NCBI RefSeq assembly: GCF_018294505.1
Contig: NC_057795.1
Coordinates: 230,372,643 to 230,436,642, forward strand
DNA length: 64,000 bases
From: Triticum aestivum
Lineage: Eukaryota > Streptophyta > Magnoliopsida > Poales > Poaceae
Direction: 5' to 3'
Below are positions 29,472-39,848 of the stretch, in pieces. How positions within the stretch are numbered: the first letter of the stretch is position 1; every line of letters starts with the position of its first letter. A program made the translations under genes and the position numbers. The notes under the pieces were generated by a model. It had not been told where the DNA came from. It ran no database searches and saw only the letters and a list, made by a program, of their open reading frames with translations.

Positions 29472-29866
29472 ATTAATCCATATTACCCAGAAAGGAGGGA
29501 GTATGGACTAGCACTACTTTTTGCTGTGTCCCGTGAACTCGCAGAACGAGGAGAAGCATGCGGGACAAGGTGAAGCTCGCTTACGCCCTCTCCGTTTACC
29601 ATAAGCCTGGTGGCTCGTGGGATGACGAGAAGCTTTTGACTAATGCAATCTACCCTCGTCCAAGCAGTGGACATGCAGCAGTTCATTTGGTGTCAGATTG
29701 CTAGAGGCATACACTGTAGTAACATCATTGTTCGACTTCACGAAGAGGCGAAGAGCCAAGTGTGAGGTTTAGTAGTATGAGTAGTACTACTACTAGTATA
29801 CAGGTACTAGGAACCACATGGTGGAGCGTCTGTACAGTTAATTTATTTTAATCTTTGATAAAGTAC
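29472..29866. repeat. Duplicated segment, copy 2
   Basis: See 28740-29107. It begins ATTAATCCATATTACCCAGAAAGG and ends TTTTAATCTTTGATAAAG. Small indels, including a longer block near 29585-29625, separate the copies. Confidence 0.75.
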
Positions 29867-30157
29867 ACATTTTTTATTCGAGAGAAGTGTGGAAAACGGC
29901 AGCCCAATAGTACTATTAAAAACATCGAACATGTAATGATGATATCGATCAACCATGCTCGAATATATCTTGGCCTCCGTGCGAGCCCGTCTGTGTGTTC
30001 TTGCTCCTCATCTCTCTCAAGGAACGGCGGGTTGGCCATTTAGCCGTCAACTGTGACCGGTTTGCTCACACTCCGGTCCCACATGTCAGTGATATGCCAA
30101 GAGGAAGTGCGTTGACCGACTAGCCATACGCGTACTTGGTTTTGCACGTTCATACTA
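29867..30157. other. Intergenic; nothing recognised
   Basis: About 290 bp of unique-looking sequence between the duplicated segment and the next MITE. No open frame of interest and no repeats seen. Confidence 0.5.
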
Positions 30158-30448
30158 CTCCTCCCTCCGTCACAGTTTACAGGGTGCGCTTCATTCTCAT
30201 GCATTTCCACCACAAGAGAGGTTTTAGACGTGTTTGGTTTAATGCTCAATTAATTAGGGCGTGGTAACCGCAATCAAGTCCATAATTTTCTCTCGATGTA
30301 GGTGTGTACGCATGTGTGTACCCAAGGTGGAAGCATCGCATGCATGTGTGTATGCATATTTGCTCTAGTAATAGACATGCTATTTTTTAGGCCGGTCGCT
30401 AGTCGCCTTGGTCCCAGAGATTGTTGAAGCAAACAGTGACGGAGGGAG
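30158..30448. mobile_element. Stowaway-like MITE, 0.29 kb
   Basis: Left CTCCCTCCGTCACAGTTT at 30161 (preceded by TACTC) and right AACAGTGACGGAGGGAG at 30432-30448 followed by TA. TIRs pair over about 17 bases with one mismatch. The interior contains TG-rich and GCATGCATGTGTGT stretches. No coding capacity. Confidence 0.75.
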
Positions 30449-30601
30449 TAGTATGAGCAGATTCAAAGAAGAGTGTATTGATGGTTTCTTCTTTCGAGCA
30501 ACTTAAAGTGGGAAAGGTGCGGCTTATGATTTGACTGCTCATTACTCACTATTAGGTGCGGCGCAACGACTGGGCTGAGTCTCCCATGCGGTTGTGCACT
30601 A

Positions 30602-30738
30602 CTCCCTCCGTTCTTAAATATTTGTCTTTCTAGAGATTTCAACGAGTGACTACATACGAAACAAAATGAGTGAATCTACACTCAAAAACATGTCCATTTT
30701 AAATTTCTAAAAATATAAATATTTAGGAACGGAGGGAG
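30602..30738. mobile_element. Stowaway MITE, 137 bp
   Basis: CTCCCTCCGTTCTTAAATAT at the left and ATATTTAGGAACGGAGGGAG at the right form near-perfect TIRs, with TA at 30600-30601 and 30739-30740. Sequence and size match the commonest Triticeae Stowaway type. Confidence 0.9.
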
Positions 30739-30740
30739 TA

Positions 30741-32065
30741 TATTTTTGTGCATGGAAGATGGACCCGAATGCTAAAGAGGCTTCTGGCAATTCTATCAAG
30801 CTTCCAGCAACATAATTGACGTACTGTACAAATAATTTTCCAGGGACATGAAATTGTACAATTCTTTGAACTTTCAGCTTTTGTTTCGTGTGTCTTGTCA
30901 TCCATGCTCTTTCAAAAAAAATAACTTCCTTTCTAATGCATCTCAATGATTAGCAGATCAGAGCTAATATTTACATCACAATTGAAGACAAAGTTGTGAG
31001 AAGGTGTTACATTAAAATTGATCCATGCTTTCATTGGAAGCAACTTTCCCCCAGCTCTGTCTAAATCAACAAGGCATGTTGGCAAAAAAACTAGCTGACA
31101 AGAGCATGCCACATTCCGATCATTTTGTGCAGTTCAACTAAAATAGGGTCGAGCATCCCTGTTCCAACAATATTAAGTGTGATTACAATAATAGAGCACT
31201 GTTGATGAAACAATAAACACACAAATAGAAGCCGGTCACCTTTGCAGTCTCTCTTAAGACTAACTAATTGGAGAAGATAAGCAAATAGTTGGAGAAGATT
31301 AGGCTCGGAGTTGGATGAGGTGGATAGAGCAAAACCAATCTCCTTTTGTGTAGTGCACTGAAATCTAGAGATGTTGCCTATGTGACATTTTAGTAGAACT
31401 GCACAAAACACACTTAAGAAAAAAGTGATTTGTGCAGTTCACCAAAAGGTCGCAATAGCAACAAGGTGAAATGGATAGCCCTGTTTGCAAAAAAAGAGGT
31501 AGAATGGAAACATTTACGGGCGAATAACAATTGATGACACATACGGCGACAAAAAAGAAGCATATTCCTTGTCCTAAGATAAGATAACAACATGGTTGCA
31601 TTTATCTAAAATGGTGTGAGGACGAGATTGCAATATGGGAAGTACGATGGACGAGCTACGTTTTGGGCAAACAACTAGGGAAGATCCACATGCAAAATTT
31701 TCCACATGCAGCGAGTGGGAAGATGGGCAGTGGACCAAGGCTATAGGAGATACCTGGGGGTCGTCGGGATGTAACTAGGAGAGCGGCGGCGGGCGGGATC
31801 TTCCCATACTACAGCGGTGAGCAAGTGGCGTAGGCCCTACCATGCCAGAGCTTGGTCAAAGAGAAAGGCGAGCACCGCAGATTGGGACGTGCTGCCTCGG
31901 TGTCGTCAAATGGAGAAATGATGCTTATCCTTCCTTTCCGCCGGCGGGCGGGATGCGGCCGGGTCAGTGGCCAACGATGAGAGAGAGAGAGAGAGGCCAC
32001 CGCCGCCTTCTGTGAGATACTCTGAAGAGAAATCAAATCCCGGCAGGTAGGCTCCTTTGTATATA
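30741..32065 (-). other. Intergenic with one candidate minus-strand promoter and leader
   Basis: 30741-31640 holds nothing recognisable. On the minus strand, CTATATACAAAG near 32064-32053 looks like a TATA box. It is followed by a GC- and CT-rich leader with an open frame from 32036 to 31809 (MISLQSISQKAAVASLSLSH), a (GA)n/(CT)n run at 31978-31997 and a possible splice donor CCCAG|GTATCT near 31760-31750. The protein is not recognised. It may be the 5' end of a decayed gene, or chance. Confidence 0.3.
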
Positions 32066-32438
32066 GTGGAGCGGACTACCTTTTTTCCCATAAAAATCGT
32101 TTTTTATTCTGTGTACATGACATTGAGCGATATAACTATTTAAAAATAAAGCATCGACGCCTCAAGCTTATCTTTGTTTCGTGCACGCGTGGTACATGAC
32201 CTCCGTAGGTAAACAACCGCTACACGCGCTCAAATTAGCACGTGGGCTGCCATTTCGTACACAAATGAGCTCCACCGTGTACCCGCGCGGGTGTGGTTGT
32301 GCACGAAGCATGAGTATGTGCACCTATTCTCTTCATGTACGTGCACCACCTAAGTGGGTTTGTGTGAGAGAGATACAAACATAGAATGATATAGTGTGTG
32401 GGGTCGTGACTGCGTTTTTTGTGGGGTTGGGGGGTGGT

Positions 32439-33141
32439 TGAAACATAGACAGGGAATATGTGTTGATGATATTTCAATAAAAAAATGTAACATATGCAAT
32501 GTGTGTGAAACAAAGGCCTGGATATATCATATACATATAGAGGGGGCGATCCATGAGAAGATAGTGTAGGTATCATCGGTGTGAGGTATCCATAGAATCG
32601 AAGAGAGGGATGATGTGTGTGTGTGTGCGCGCGCGACGGATAAAGAATGTCATCGAATTTGTGTGTGCCCACGTCAAAGATATAGCGTGGCTGGCCTACT
32701 GGAACGTGAGAGGGGACAGGTGCAGTTTGTCTCTTTGGCATGGATACCTACCTACAGTGCTAGACAATCGGCGTGTGTTGGGGGGGGGGGGCGTGAGAGA
32801 TAGATAGGGAATATGCGTCGATGATATTTCAATAAAAAAATTAACATATGCAATGTGTGTGAAACAGAGGCTTGGATATAACATATACAGAGGGGGCTAT
32901 CCACGAGAAGAGAGTGGAGGTATCATCGGTGTGAGGTATCCATAGAATTGAAGAGAGGAATGATGTGTGTGTGTGCGAGCGCGATCGATAAAGAGTATCA
33001 TTGATTTTGTATCTGCCCACATCAAATATATGGGGTGGCTGGGCTACTAGAACATGAGAGGGGACATGCGCAATTTGTCTCTGTGGCTTGGATAGCTACC
33101 TACAGTGCTTGACTATCGGTGTGTGTGTGGGGGGGGGGGAA
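32439..33141. repeat. Tandem duplication, 355-bp unit, two copies
   Basis: AGGGAATATG...GATGATATTTCAATAAAAAA recurs at 32451 and 32806, and collinearity holds through ATCATCGGTGTGAGGTATCC, GATGATGTGTGTGTGTG, ACCTACAGTGCT and a closing G-run (32779-32791 and 33129-33139). Roughly one in ten bases differs. Confidence 0.85.
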
Positions 33142-33449
33142 GAGACCTAACTACAGAGGTACAATTGTTGGTTTATGTGTGGAGCAGGAGAGAGTCCTAC
33201 CTTATGTATTGTGCAAGATCGATCGGCATCCATGCATATGTGTAGGGGAGGAATAAGGTTGGGAGAGAGACAGAGCTAGATTGTCGGAGGGGTTGGTGGT
33301 GGAGTTGCTTCTCACAAATGGTGGGAGAGGCTTGCTAGACAAATGGAGGGCACGCCTGCAATATCAATAAGAGAGGGGATGCTTTCCTGTATGTGCATGT
33401 GCGTGTGAGAGACGGGTCAGGAGGCATGCATGAATGATGACGGGGGACG
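33142..33449. other. Intergenic; nothing recognised
   Basis: About 300 bp between the tandem duplication and element C; purine-rich, without a convincing feature. It is continuous with 57001 onward when C is removed. Confidence 0.5.
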
Positions 33450-33454
33450 ATATG
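33450..33454. repeat. Target site duplication of element C, left copy (ATATG)
   Basis: ATATG at 33450-33454 and at 56996-57000, flanking the outer LTR ends of element C. Confidence 0.9.
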
Positions 33455-34589
33455 TGTCGGTGTACAAAAGTAGGGGCTCTCCTTTGTACCCCTTTACTTG
33501 TGCACGGGCAGTCAGAGTTGCGCCCGCGGGCACACTTAGCAGGGCAGAGGAGGGAAGCCGAAGGCGCAAGACAATCAAAGCAATGCCAAGACCAGAGACA
33601 CAAAAAGCAAGAGGGCGAGGTAGACTCCCTCGGCAAGACCCTTGCCGGGGTAGCCCCTGCAGCCCCGGCAAGAGCCTTGCCGTGGAAACTTGCCCAGCGC
33701 CAGCAGAGCGCACCACCCTTGAGACAATGGTTCCAACGCCATCAACCACATTGGAACCAAGGCTGGGGAGGCACCTCCATGGTGGCATGCAGATCTTCGT
33801 GAAGATCATAAACACGCAAGATCAGATGAGGACCAGAAGGCGATGATCCTCGGCAAGATCCTTGCCGAGGAAATCCACGAGACCTCCGGCAGGATCCTTG
33901 CCGGGCACGACCACAATATCATTACAAGACCCTTGCCGAGGACCTCAGCGGGGCCGCGGCCAGACCCACATCTACCAAGACTCCACCACCGTTCCCATGC
34001 AGCTGCCAGCCCAGCCAGCTAGGCGAGCACCTGCGTGGTGACGTGCGGCCTCTAGACCGACTCAGCAAGCACCTGCATGGTGGCATGCAGATCTTCGTGA
34101 AGACACTACCACCGCGCCAACTCAGCAGCCTGTCAGCCTACATGGCACTCATCCCTCATTGGCCTGGACGTGTGTCAAACCAAGGCAAAGCGGCGGCGGA
34201 CGGGATGGTCCTCGTTACCGTCCCCAATAAAGGAAGAGGACACCTAAGGTGCGCATTGAATGTGTTTTGTCCCGTAATGACAGGCGATAAGCTTGTACAC
34301 TGTATACTTTTCCACCTCCAGTGTGCCATTGTGGCGCCCCCTTTGACTATAAAAGGAGGCCTAAGGAATACTGGAGAGGGATTCGGCTCTTTTGGACTAT
34401 GCACACGCCATAGCTAGTTCAAGAACACTCAAATATACACCAAAGAATGATTAGGGTATCGCATCCTCGTGGCCGGAACCTGGGTAAACGATCTTTGTGC
34501 TGGCTCCTAGACCCGCTATTCCACAACCTCGTGCCTGCCGACTGTAGTAGGGATTCCACTGATCCCATAGGTGTCGTTTTCCGCCAACA
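33455..34589 (+). repeat. Element C 5' LTR
   Basis: 1,135 bp, TGTCGGTGTACAAAAG to CCGCCAACA. TATA box at 34347-34356. The upstream half has repeated CGGCAAG-NN-CTTGCCG palindromes between about 33630 and 33945 (see findings). Confidence 0.92.
34347..34356 (+). promoter_or_regulatory. TATA box of element C 5' LTR
   Basis: CTATAAAAGG within CCCCCTTTGACTATAAAAGG. The same sequence is kept in the 3' LTR at 56750-56759. Confidence 0.75.
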
Positions 34590-34591
34590 TC

Positions 34592-34611
34592 TTTGGCGTG
34601 CTAGGTAGGGG
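34592..34611 (+). promoter_or_regulatory. Primer-binding site of element C
   Basis: TTTGGCGTGCTAGGTAGGGG two bases after the 5' LTR, matching the site of element A except at two positions. Confidence 0.8.
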
Positions 34612-34665
34612 GCACGCAGCTGTGAAAATCCGGTCTAGCAGTTAGTTTAGCAGTTCTTCATCGCC

Positions 34666-36713
34666 ATGGCTCCCAAGAAGAAGATGACGACGGCGATCAT
34701 TTCATCCAGAGCCGGAAAGCCCATACCTGCACGCACAAGTGGAGGGGCGGTCATGGACGGAAGCCGAGGCACGGCCTGCGAACACCCACATTGCTCTGGC
34801 AGCCAAAGCCCGGCAAGCGGCATCGTTCGTCCGCAAGACAACGGGCCGCACGCCACCAAATCCAAAGACGGAGCTGGGTCCCCTGCAGGCGGCGCGGGGC
34901 CCTCCAAGGGCGGCGCCGTGCCACCTACCGGCGGTGCGGCGACCTCCAAGACACCTATGCGGGCGCCCATGACGCGCTGTTCCCAAGTTGTGCGTGATGC
35001 GCAGCGTCACCACGCTGGTGACCCCGGGCGCTGCTGTGGGAAGAGTCCTTCGCATCATTCGCGGGACGAAGGGGGCCAGCATGCAGGCCGAAGTGCTGGA
35101 GAAAATGGCGTACAGCCGCAAGGCCGTGATAGAGCTCCTTCTAACATGGTTAGAAGTCAGAGCGCGTCACGGTCTATGCAGCGGTCTATGCAGCTTTCGC
35201 CGCTGCCCACACCAGCAGAAGCTTTGGCACGCGCACAGCTGCTCCTCGACTTTCCTCCTGCTGCGAAAAAGCTCGACGAGTGGAGAGCCACCATCCGGAG
35301 CCTCGTCGGCATCGCCAACAAATATGAGCCGCGACTAGAGGGGCCCTTAGGGTGACACTCCGTTGAGCCACAACATGCCAGTGGTGGAAGGGCCGGAGGT
35401 GATGCAGCCACGATGCACTCTCCTCCCCCATGCCAGTTACCACGGGTATCTGTCTGTCGTGATGATGCTTGTGATAACATTTCCATAGTGTTGTCCGACC
35501 CACGGACCCACCATGATCAACGCCAAGTTCTTCGGGAGCAAGCCCTTGAAGACGCTCGAACCACCATCGAACGCCGGCGTGAAGCGCACCACCAGTCAGA
35601 TAGGAAGGCATGGCCCACTATGGACCACCCGGCACCGGGAGGCTATGGTGGCCTACCCTACGAGGTGGGTTGCCCAGCCTTTACCCGTGAGCTGCCGTAG
35701 TTCCAGTGGCCATCCCACCGCACGTTCAAGCCGGATGTTGGCGAGAAGTACAACAGCAAGACTCACCCGTCAGAGTTACTCAGCATCTACACCATCACGA
35801 TGCTAGCTGATGGAGCCTGCGACGATAAGGTGCTTGCCAATTACTTCCCGTTGGCACTTAAGCCCAATGTTATGTCATGGTTCATGCACTTGCCGGCGGA
35901 TTCAATTTCTTCTTGGTCGGATTTGTGTCATGAGTTCGTTGGCGGCTTCACTAGGGACCATCAAGCTCATGGCCAGGAAAGCGATTTGCATATCATCCCC
36001 CAGAAGGATGGTGAAAACCTGCGCAAGAACATACAGAGGTTCAACCGGGTGCAATACAACATCCCAGATGTTCATCCCGCTGCCGTGATCAGTGCATTCC
36101 ACTAGAATGTGCGCAACTGCACCTGGTGATGAACAAGGTCATAGATGTGGCTGAACTTTATGTTCTGGCCGACAGGTGCGATCGAGCTGAAGAGGGGAGG
36201 AAGTACCCTAGCGAGGACGCTGGTGCGGAAACCAACTCCACAGACGAAGACACCGCCGCCCCGACGAAGAAGGGCCGGTGCCGCAACAAAAATCTCAAGG
36301 GCAAGGCCGTGCTTGCCGTCAAGGGATTCGACGAAACTGGTGCTGCCAAGAAGGCCATGGCAAGCGACCCCGGCAAGGAAATTGCCGGGTGCGCCGCTTG
36401 CCGGGCCTTGGCGGCTCCCGACAAGCCGGGAAGCTCCGACAAGCAGTACTGCAAGATCCACCGCACCAAGGGCCATGACCTTTAGAATTGCGGATAAGTT
36501 GAGCTGCTTGCTAAGAAGCAAAAAGCTGAGTATGAGAGGCGGGACAAGGAGAAGGGTCAAGATGATGCCGAAGGGTCCGACAAGAAGCGTGGCGGCAAAG
36601 GAGGCCCCCGCCGTAAGGATAATCAGCAAGAGAGGCCCGCCCGGGGCCGCGACAAGAAGCAGGAAGACGATGATCATGACGAGGATGACGAGTCCGGCGA
36701 GCTCGAGTTCTAG
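34666..36713 (+). pseudogene. gag: Element C gag
   Basis: Starts MAPKKKMTTAIISSRAGKPI at 34666 in an open frame to a stop at 35353. The Retrotrans_gag core is at about 35705-36103: FKPDVGEKYNSKTHPSELLS, DDKVLANYFPLALKPNVMSW, FMHLPADSISSWSDLCHEFV and EVIPQKDGENLRKNIQ-like residues. It continues after a stop (near 36104) with VIDVAELYVLADRCDRAEEG. A zinc-finger-like CAACRALA...YCKIHRTKGHDL follows, with a stop where L-x-C would continue (36482). A charged tail rich in K, E and D (36500-36713) precedes protease. At least four stops lie in the path, so it is dead. Confidence 0.85.
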
Positions 36714-36719
36714 AAAGCT

Positions 36720-37444
36720 ATGGAGGCCATGTGCGTCGATGGTGGTGCCTCACTGCACACCTCTCACCACCAGCTCAAACAGTGGGCGCGTGAGATCGCA
36801 GCCGCGGAGCCATCATTCGACGCTCATAAGCCACTGAAGTGGTCCAGCATGCCTATCATTTTTGACACCGAGGACCACCCTGATCGCACAACTGCGGTCG
36901 GGTGTAATCCATTGTTGGTTTCACAAACGACACACTACCTCAAGGTGACGAAGATGCTAGTTGATGGCGGGGCCGGTCTGAACTTGATCTCGCTTGTTGT
37001 GATCAAAAGGCTGCAGATTCCTGATGGAGACCTCGAAGAGACGGGCACGTTTCAAGGGGTCAACCCGGGAAGGAGTCAGCCGAAGGGTAAGGTCACGCTG
37101 CCCATGACGTTTGGAGGCGAGTTGAACTACATGACGGAGAGGATTGTCTTCGATGTAGCCAAGATCCCCTTGCCCTACAACAAGATCCTCGGCCTCCCGG
37201 CACTAGCCAAGTTCATGGCGGCATCACACTATGCCTAAAACATGTTGAAGATGCCCGGGCCGATGACCATCGTCACCGTCCCCTCCGACAAGAAGGATGT
37301 GCTGATCTGCGCTGACCAACTCTACCGGGAAGCGGTTGCGGCGACTGCCGCTAAGGCGCTTGCTCTTGCCGTCGAAGCCCCGGGAGGGAAGAAGACCGGC
37401 ATGACCTCTCGCACCCACTCCGACGAGCACACCCATTTGGAGTG
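36720..37444 (+). pseudogene. Element C protease-like domain
   Basis: The frame 36720-37238 reads KWSSMPIIFDTEDHPDRTT, TKMLVDGGAGLNLISLVVIK and LPYNKILGLPALAKFMAASH. The retropepsin triad is DGGAG as is usual in Tat elements. A TAA at 37236 breaks the frame, which then runs NMLKMPGPMTIVTVPSDKKD to 37444. Homologous to 4944-5525 and 16073-16513. It probably belonged to a gag-pol polyprotein. Confidence 0.85.
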
Positions 37445-38834
37445 ATGCGCTCCCGTCGAGGATGTTCCAGGGAGCTCCATCGGCAAGAGCAAGAAATCCA
37501 GAGTTGCACCACCAGAGACCAAGAAAGGTGTCCATCAAGGAGGATGGCACGGGAGGGGCTTTCACCATAAGCTCTTCCCTCGATAGCAAATAGGAAGGCG
37601 CGCTCGTCACTTTCCTATGGGCGAATGTTGATGTGTTTGCATGGAAAGCATCCGACATCCCCGGCGTTCCCAGGGAGGTGATTGAGCACCATCTTGCTAT
37701 CTGTCCTCATGCGTGACATGTCAAGCAGAAGGTTAGGAAGCAAGCTTTGGAAAGGCGGAGTTCATCACAGAGGAGATCAGGAAACTGGAAGCGGCAGGCT
37801 TGGTGAGAGGAGTACTCCATCCGACGTGGTTAGCCAATCCGGTGGTGGTGCGCAAGGCAAATGGGAAGTGGAGGCTATGTATTGATTACACAGATATCAA
37901 GAAGCCATGTCCAAAAGACCCTTTCCCGTTGCCACGCATCGACCAGATTGTTGACTCCACGGTCGGGTGTGACCTGTTATCATTCCTTGATGCTTACTCG
38001 GGATACCACCAGATTTTCATGACGAGAGAAGATGAAGAGAATACAACATTCATCACCCCGTGTGGTACATATTGCTTTTTACGGATGCCTTTCGGGTTGA
38101 AGAGTCCTGGCTCAACGTTTGCAAGAGCAGTCCAAATTGGTTTTGAGCCCCAGCCACATAGAAATATGGAAGCTTATATGGATGACATAGTGGTCAAAAC
38201 CAAGGACAAGGCAACACTTGTACAACATTTGGAAGAGACGTTTTCAAATTTGCGCAAGATCAACCTCAAGCTGAACCCTGAGAAGTGTGTCTTTGGTGTT
38301 CCGTCTGGCAAACTTCTCGGGTTCTTTGTGTCACAGCATGGGATTGAGGCGAATCCAGACAAGATCAAGGCCATTGAGCAGATTGAGGCGCCTAGGCGGA
38401 TTAAGGATGTGTGTCGGCTCACAGGTCATGTTGCCGCCATGAGCAGATTCATCTCCAAGTCTGCTGAGCACGCCCTTCCCTTTTTCAAAATCTTGAAAAA
38501 GGCGGGCCCAATGGAATGGGCCATAGAGGCCGAAGCAGCGCTGCAGGATTTGAAGAAATACCTCTCCTCCACGCCGATATTGGTTGCGCCTAAACCAGAA
38601 GAGCCGCTGCTGCTGTATCTAGCGGCAACGAATCAACTGGTCAGCGACGCGCTAGTGGCGCAGAGGGAGGTCGACGAAGGGGCAGTGGCAACGGCAGGAC
38701 TGGCGGATGGCGAGCTAGAGCCAGAGCTCTCCCGACAGGACCTGGTACCGGCAAGGCGAGGCCCCCGGCAGGGTCTGACGTCGGCGGGACAGGGCCTGCG
38801 CAACCAAATGAAGTGGTGCAGAAGAAGAAGATGA
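37445..38834 (+). pseudogene. pol: Element C reverse transcriptase
   Basis: The pol linker (37445-37790) contains stops and a frame change near 37740. From 37800 the frame is open for 344 codons: VLHPTWLANPVVVRKANGKW, RLCIDYTDIKKPCPKD, PFPLPRIDQIVDST, LLSFLDAYSGYHQI, FLRMPFGLKSPGSTFARAV and EAYMDDIVVKTKD (catalytic YMDD near 38175). The connection part follows (LNPEKCVFGVPSGKLLGFFV, ALPFFKILKKAGPMEWAIEA). After about 38660 the frame runs into a charged insert rich in E, D and R before the next shift at about 38813. All canonical RT blocks are readable and only the flanks are broken, so this is the best-preserved gene in the window. Confidence 0.92.
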
Positions 38835-39848
38835 TGCAGCACCCGGTTTACTTTGTCAGCTCCCTGTTGCAGGTGGCTAGGTCAAGGTACTCCGGTGTGC
38901 AAAAATTGCTCTTCGGCCTCCTTATGGCCTTGAGGAAGCTGCGTCATTACTTCCAAGCGCACGAGATCACCTTCATCACCCGCCTCCCGTTGCAACGGAT
39001 ACTGCATAACCCTGACGCAACCGGGAGGATTGTGGAATGGGCCTTGGAGCTCTCAATCTTTGGTTTGAAGTTTGAAAGTACTTCGATGATCCAGAGCAGA
39101 GTCTTGGCAGAGTACATTGCAGAGTGGACCTCGATGCCCGACGAAGAGATCTAAGAGACCACTCTTCCCGGCAAGGAAACAAGTCGCAACTGGATTATGT
39201 ACTTTGACGGGGCTTTCTCGCTGCAAGGTGCCGGTGCTGGTGTGCTACTTGTCGCGCCCACTGGAGAGCACCTCAATTATGTAATCCAGATGCACTTTCC
39301 CAGGGATATGTTGACGAACAACACTGCTAAATACGAGGGATTGCTAGCCGGTCTCAGGATCGCAGCAGACCTCGGGATCAAGAATCTCATCGTCAGGGGT
39401 GATTCACAGCTGGTCATCAGGCAAGTCAACAAGGACTATCAAAGCCCTTTGATGGAGGCCTACGTAGATGAGGTGAGGAAGATGGAGGAGCATTTCGACG
39501 GTATACAGGTGGAGCATGTTCCCCGAGTGGAGAACGACATTGCCGACTACCAATCGAAGCGCGCTGCCTTCAAACTATCTGTGGAACCAGGTACTTTTGT
39601 GCTTCGGTTAACTCAACCATCCATTGAACCATCAACAGAGCAGAACAAGCGGAGGAAATCAGGCCCTGGCAAGTACTTTCCCACCGAGCTCCCGAGAGCC
39701 GCTAGCAAAGATGTTGTCATCGACACTGAGCCTGCCATGGGGCAACCGACTCCGACAGGGCAAGCCCTGGCCGTAGAGACAGCCGCTCCCATGGCAGAGG
39801 AAATGCCTTTAGTCCTTGCCATCGAGCCCCAGGCTCCGACATGGGCAT
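38813..39848 (+). pseudogene. Element C RNase H region
   Basis: 38813-39154 reads HPVYFVSSLLQVARSRYSGV, the end of the RT connection, with a stop at 39152. RNase H then reads MYFDGAFSLQGAGAGVLLVA (39197), LTNNTAKYEGLLAGLRIA, LIVRGDSQLVIRQVN and ENDIADYQSKRAAFK. First Asp, third Asp and the final Asp are present. The Glu expected in NNTAEYE is Lys here (codon AAA near 39328), so the catalytic set is incomplete. A Pro/Ala-rich linker runs to the stop at 39848. Confidence 0.85.

Noticed and set aside
33430..33846. Overlapping frames of 120-138 codons in the element C LTR
   Set aside because: They lie in the LTR promoter region, start at its border, and are not kept with the same frame structure in the 3' LTR.
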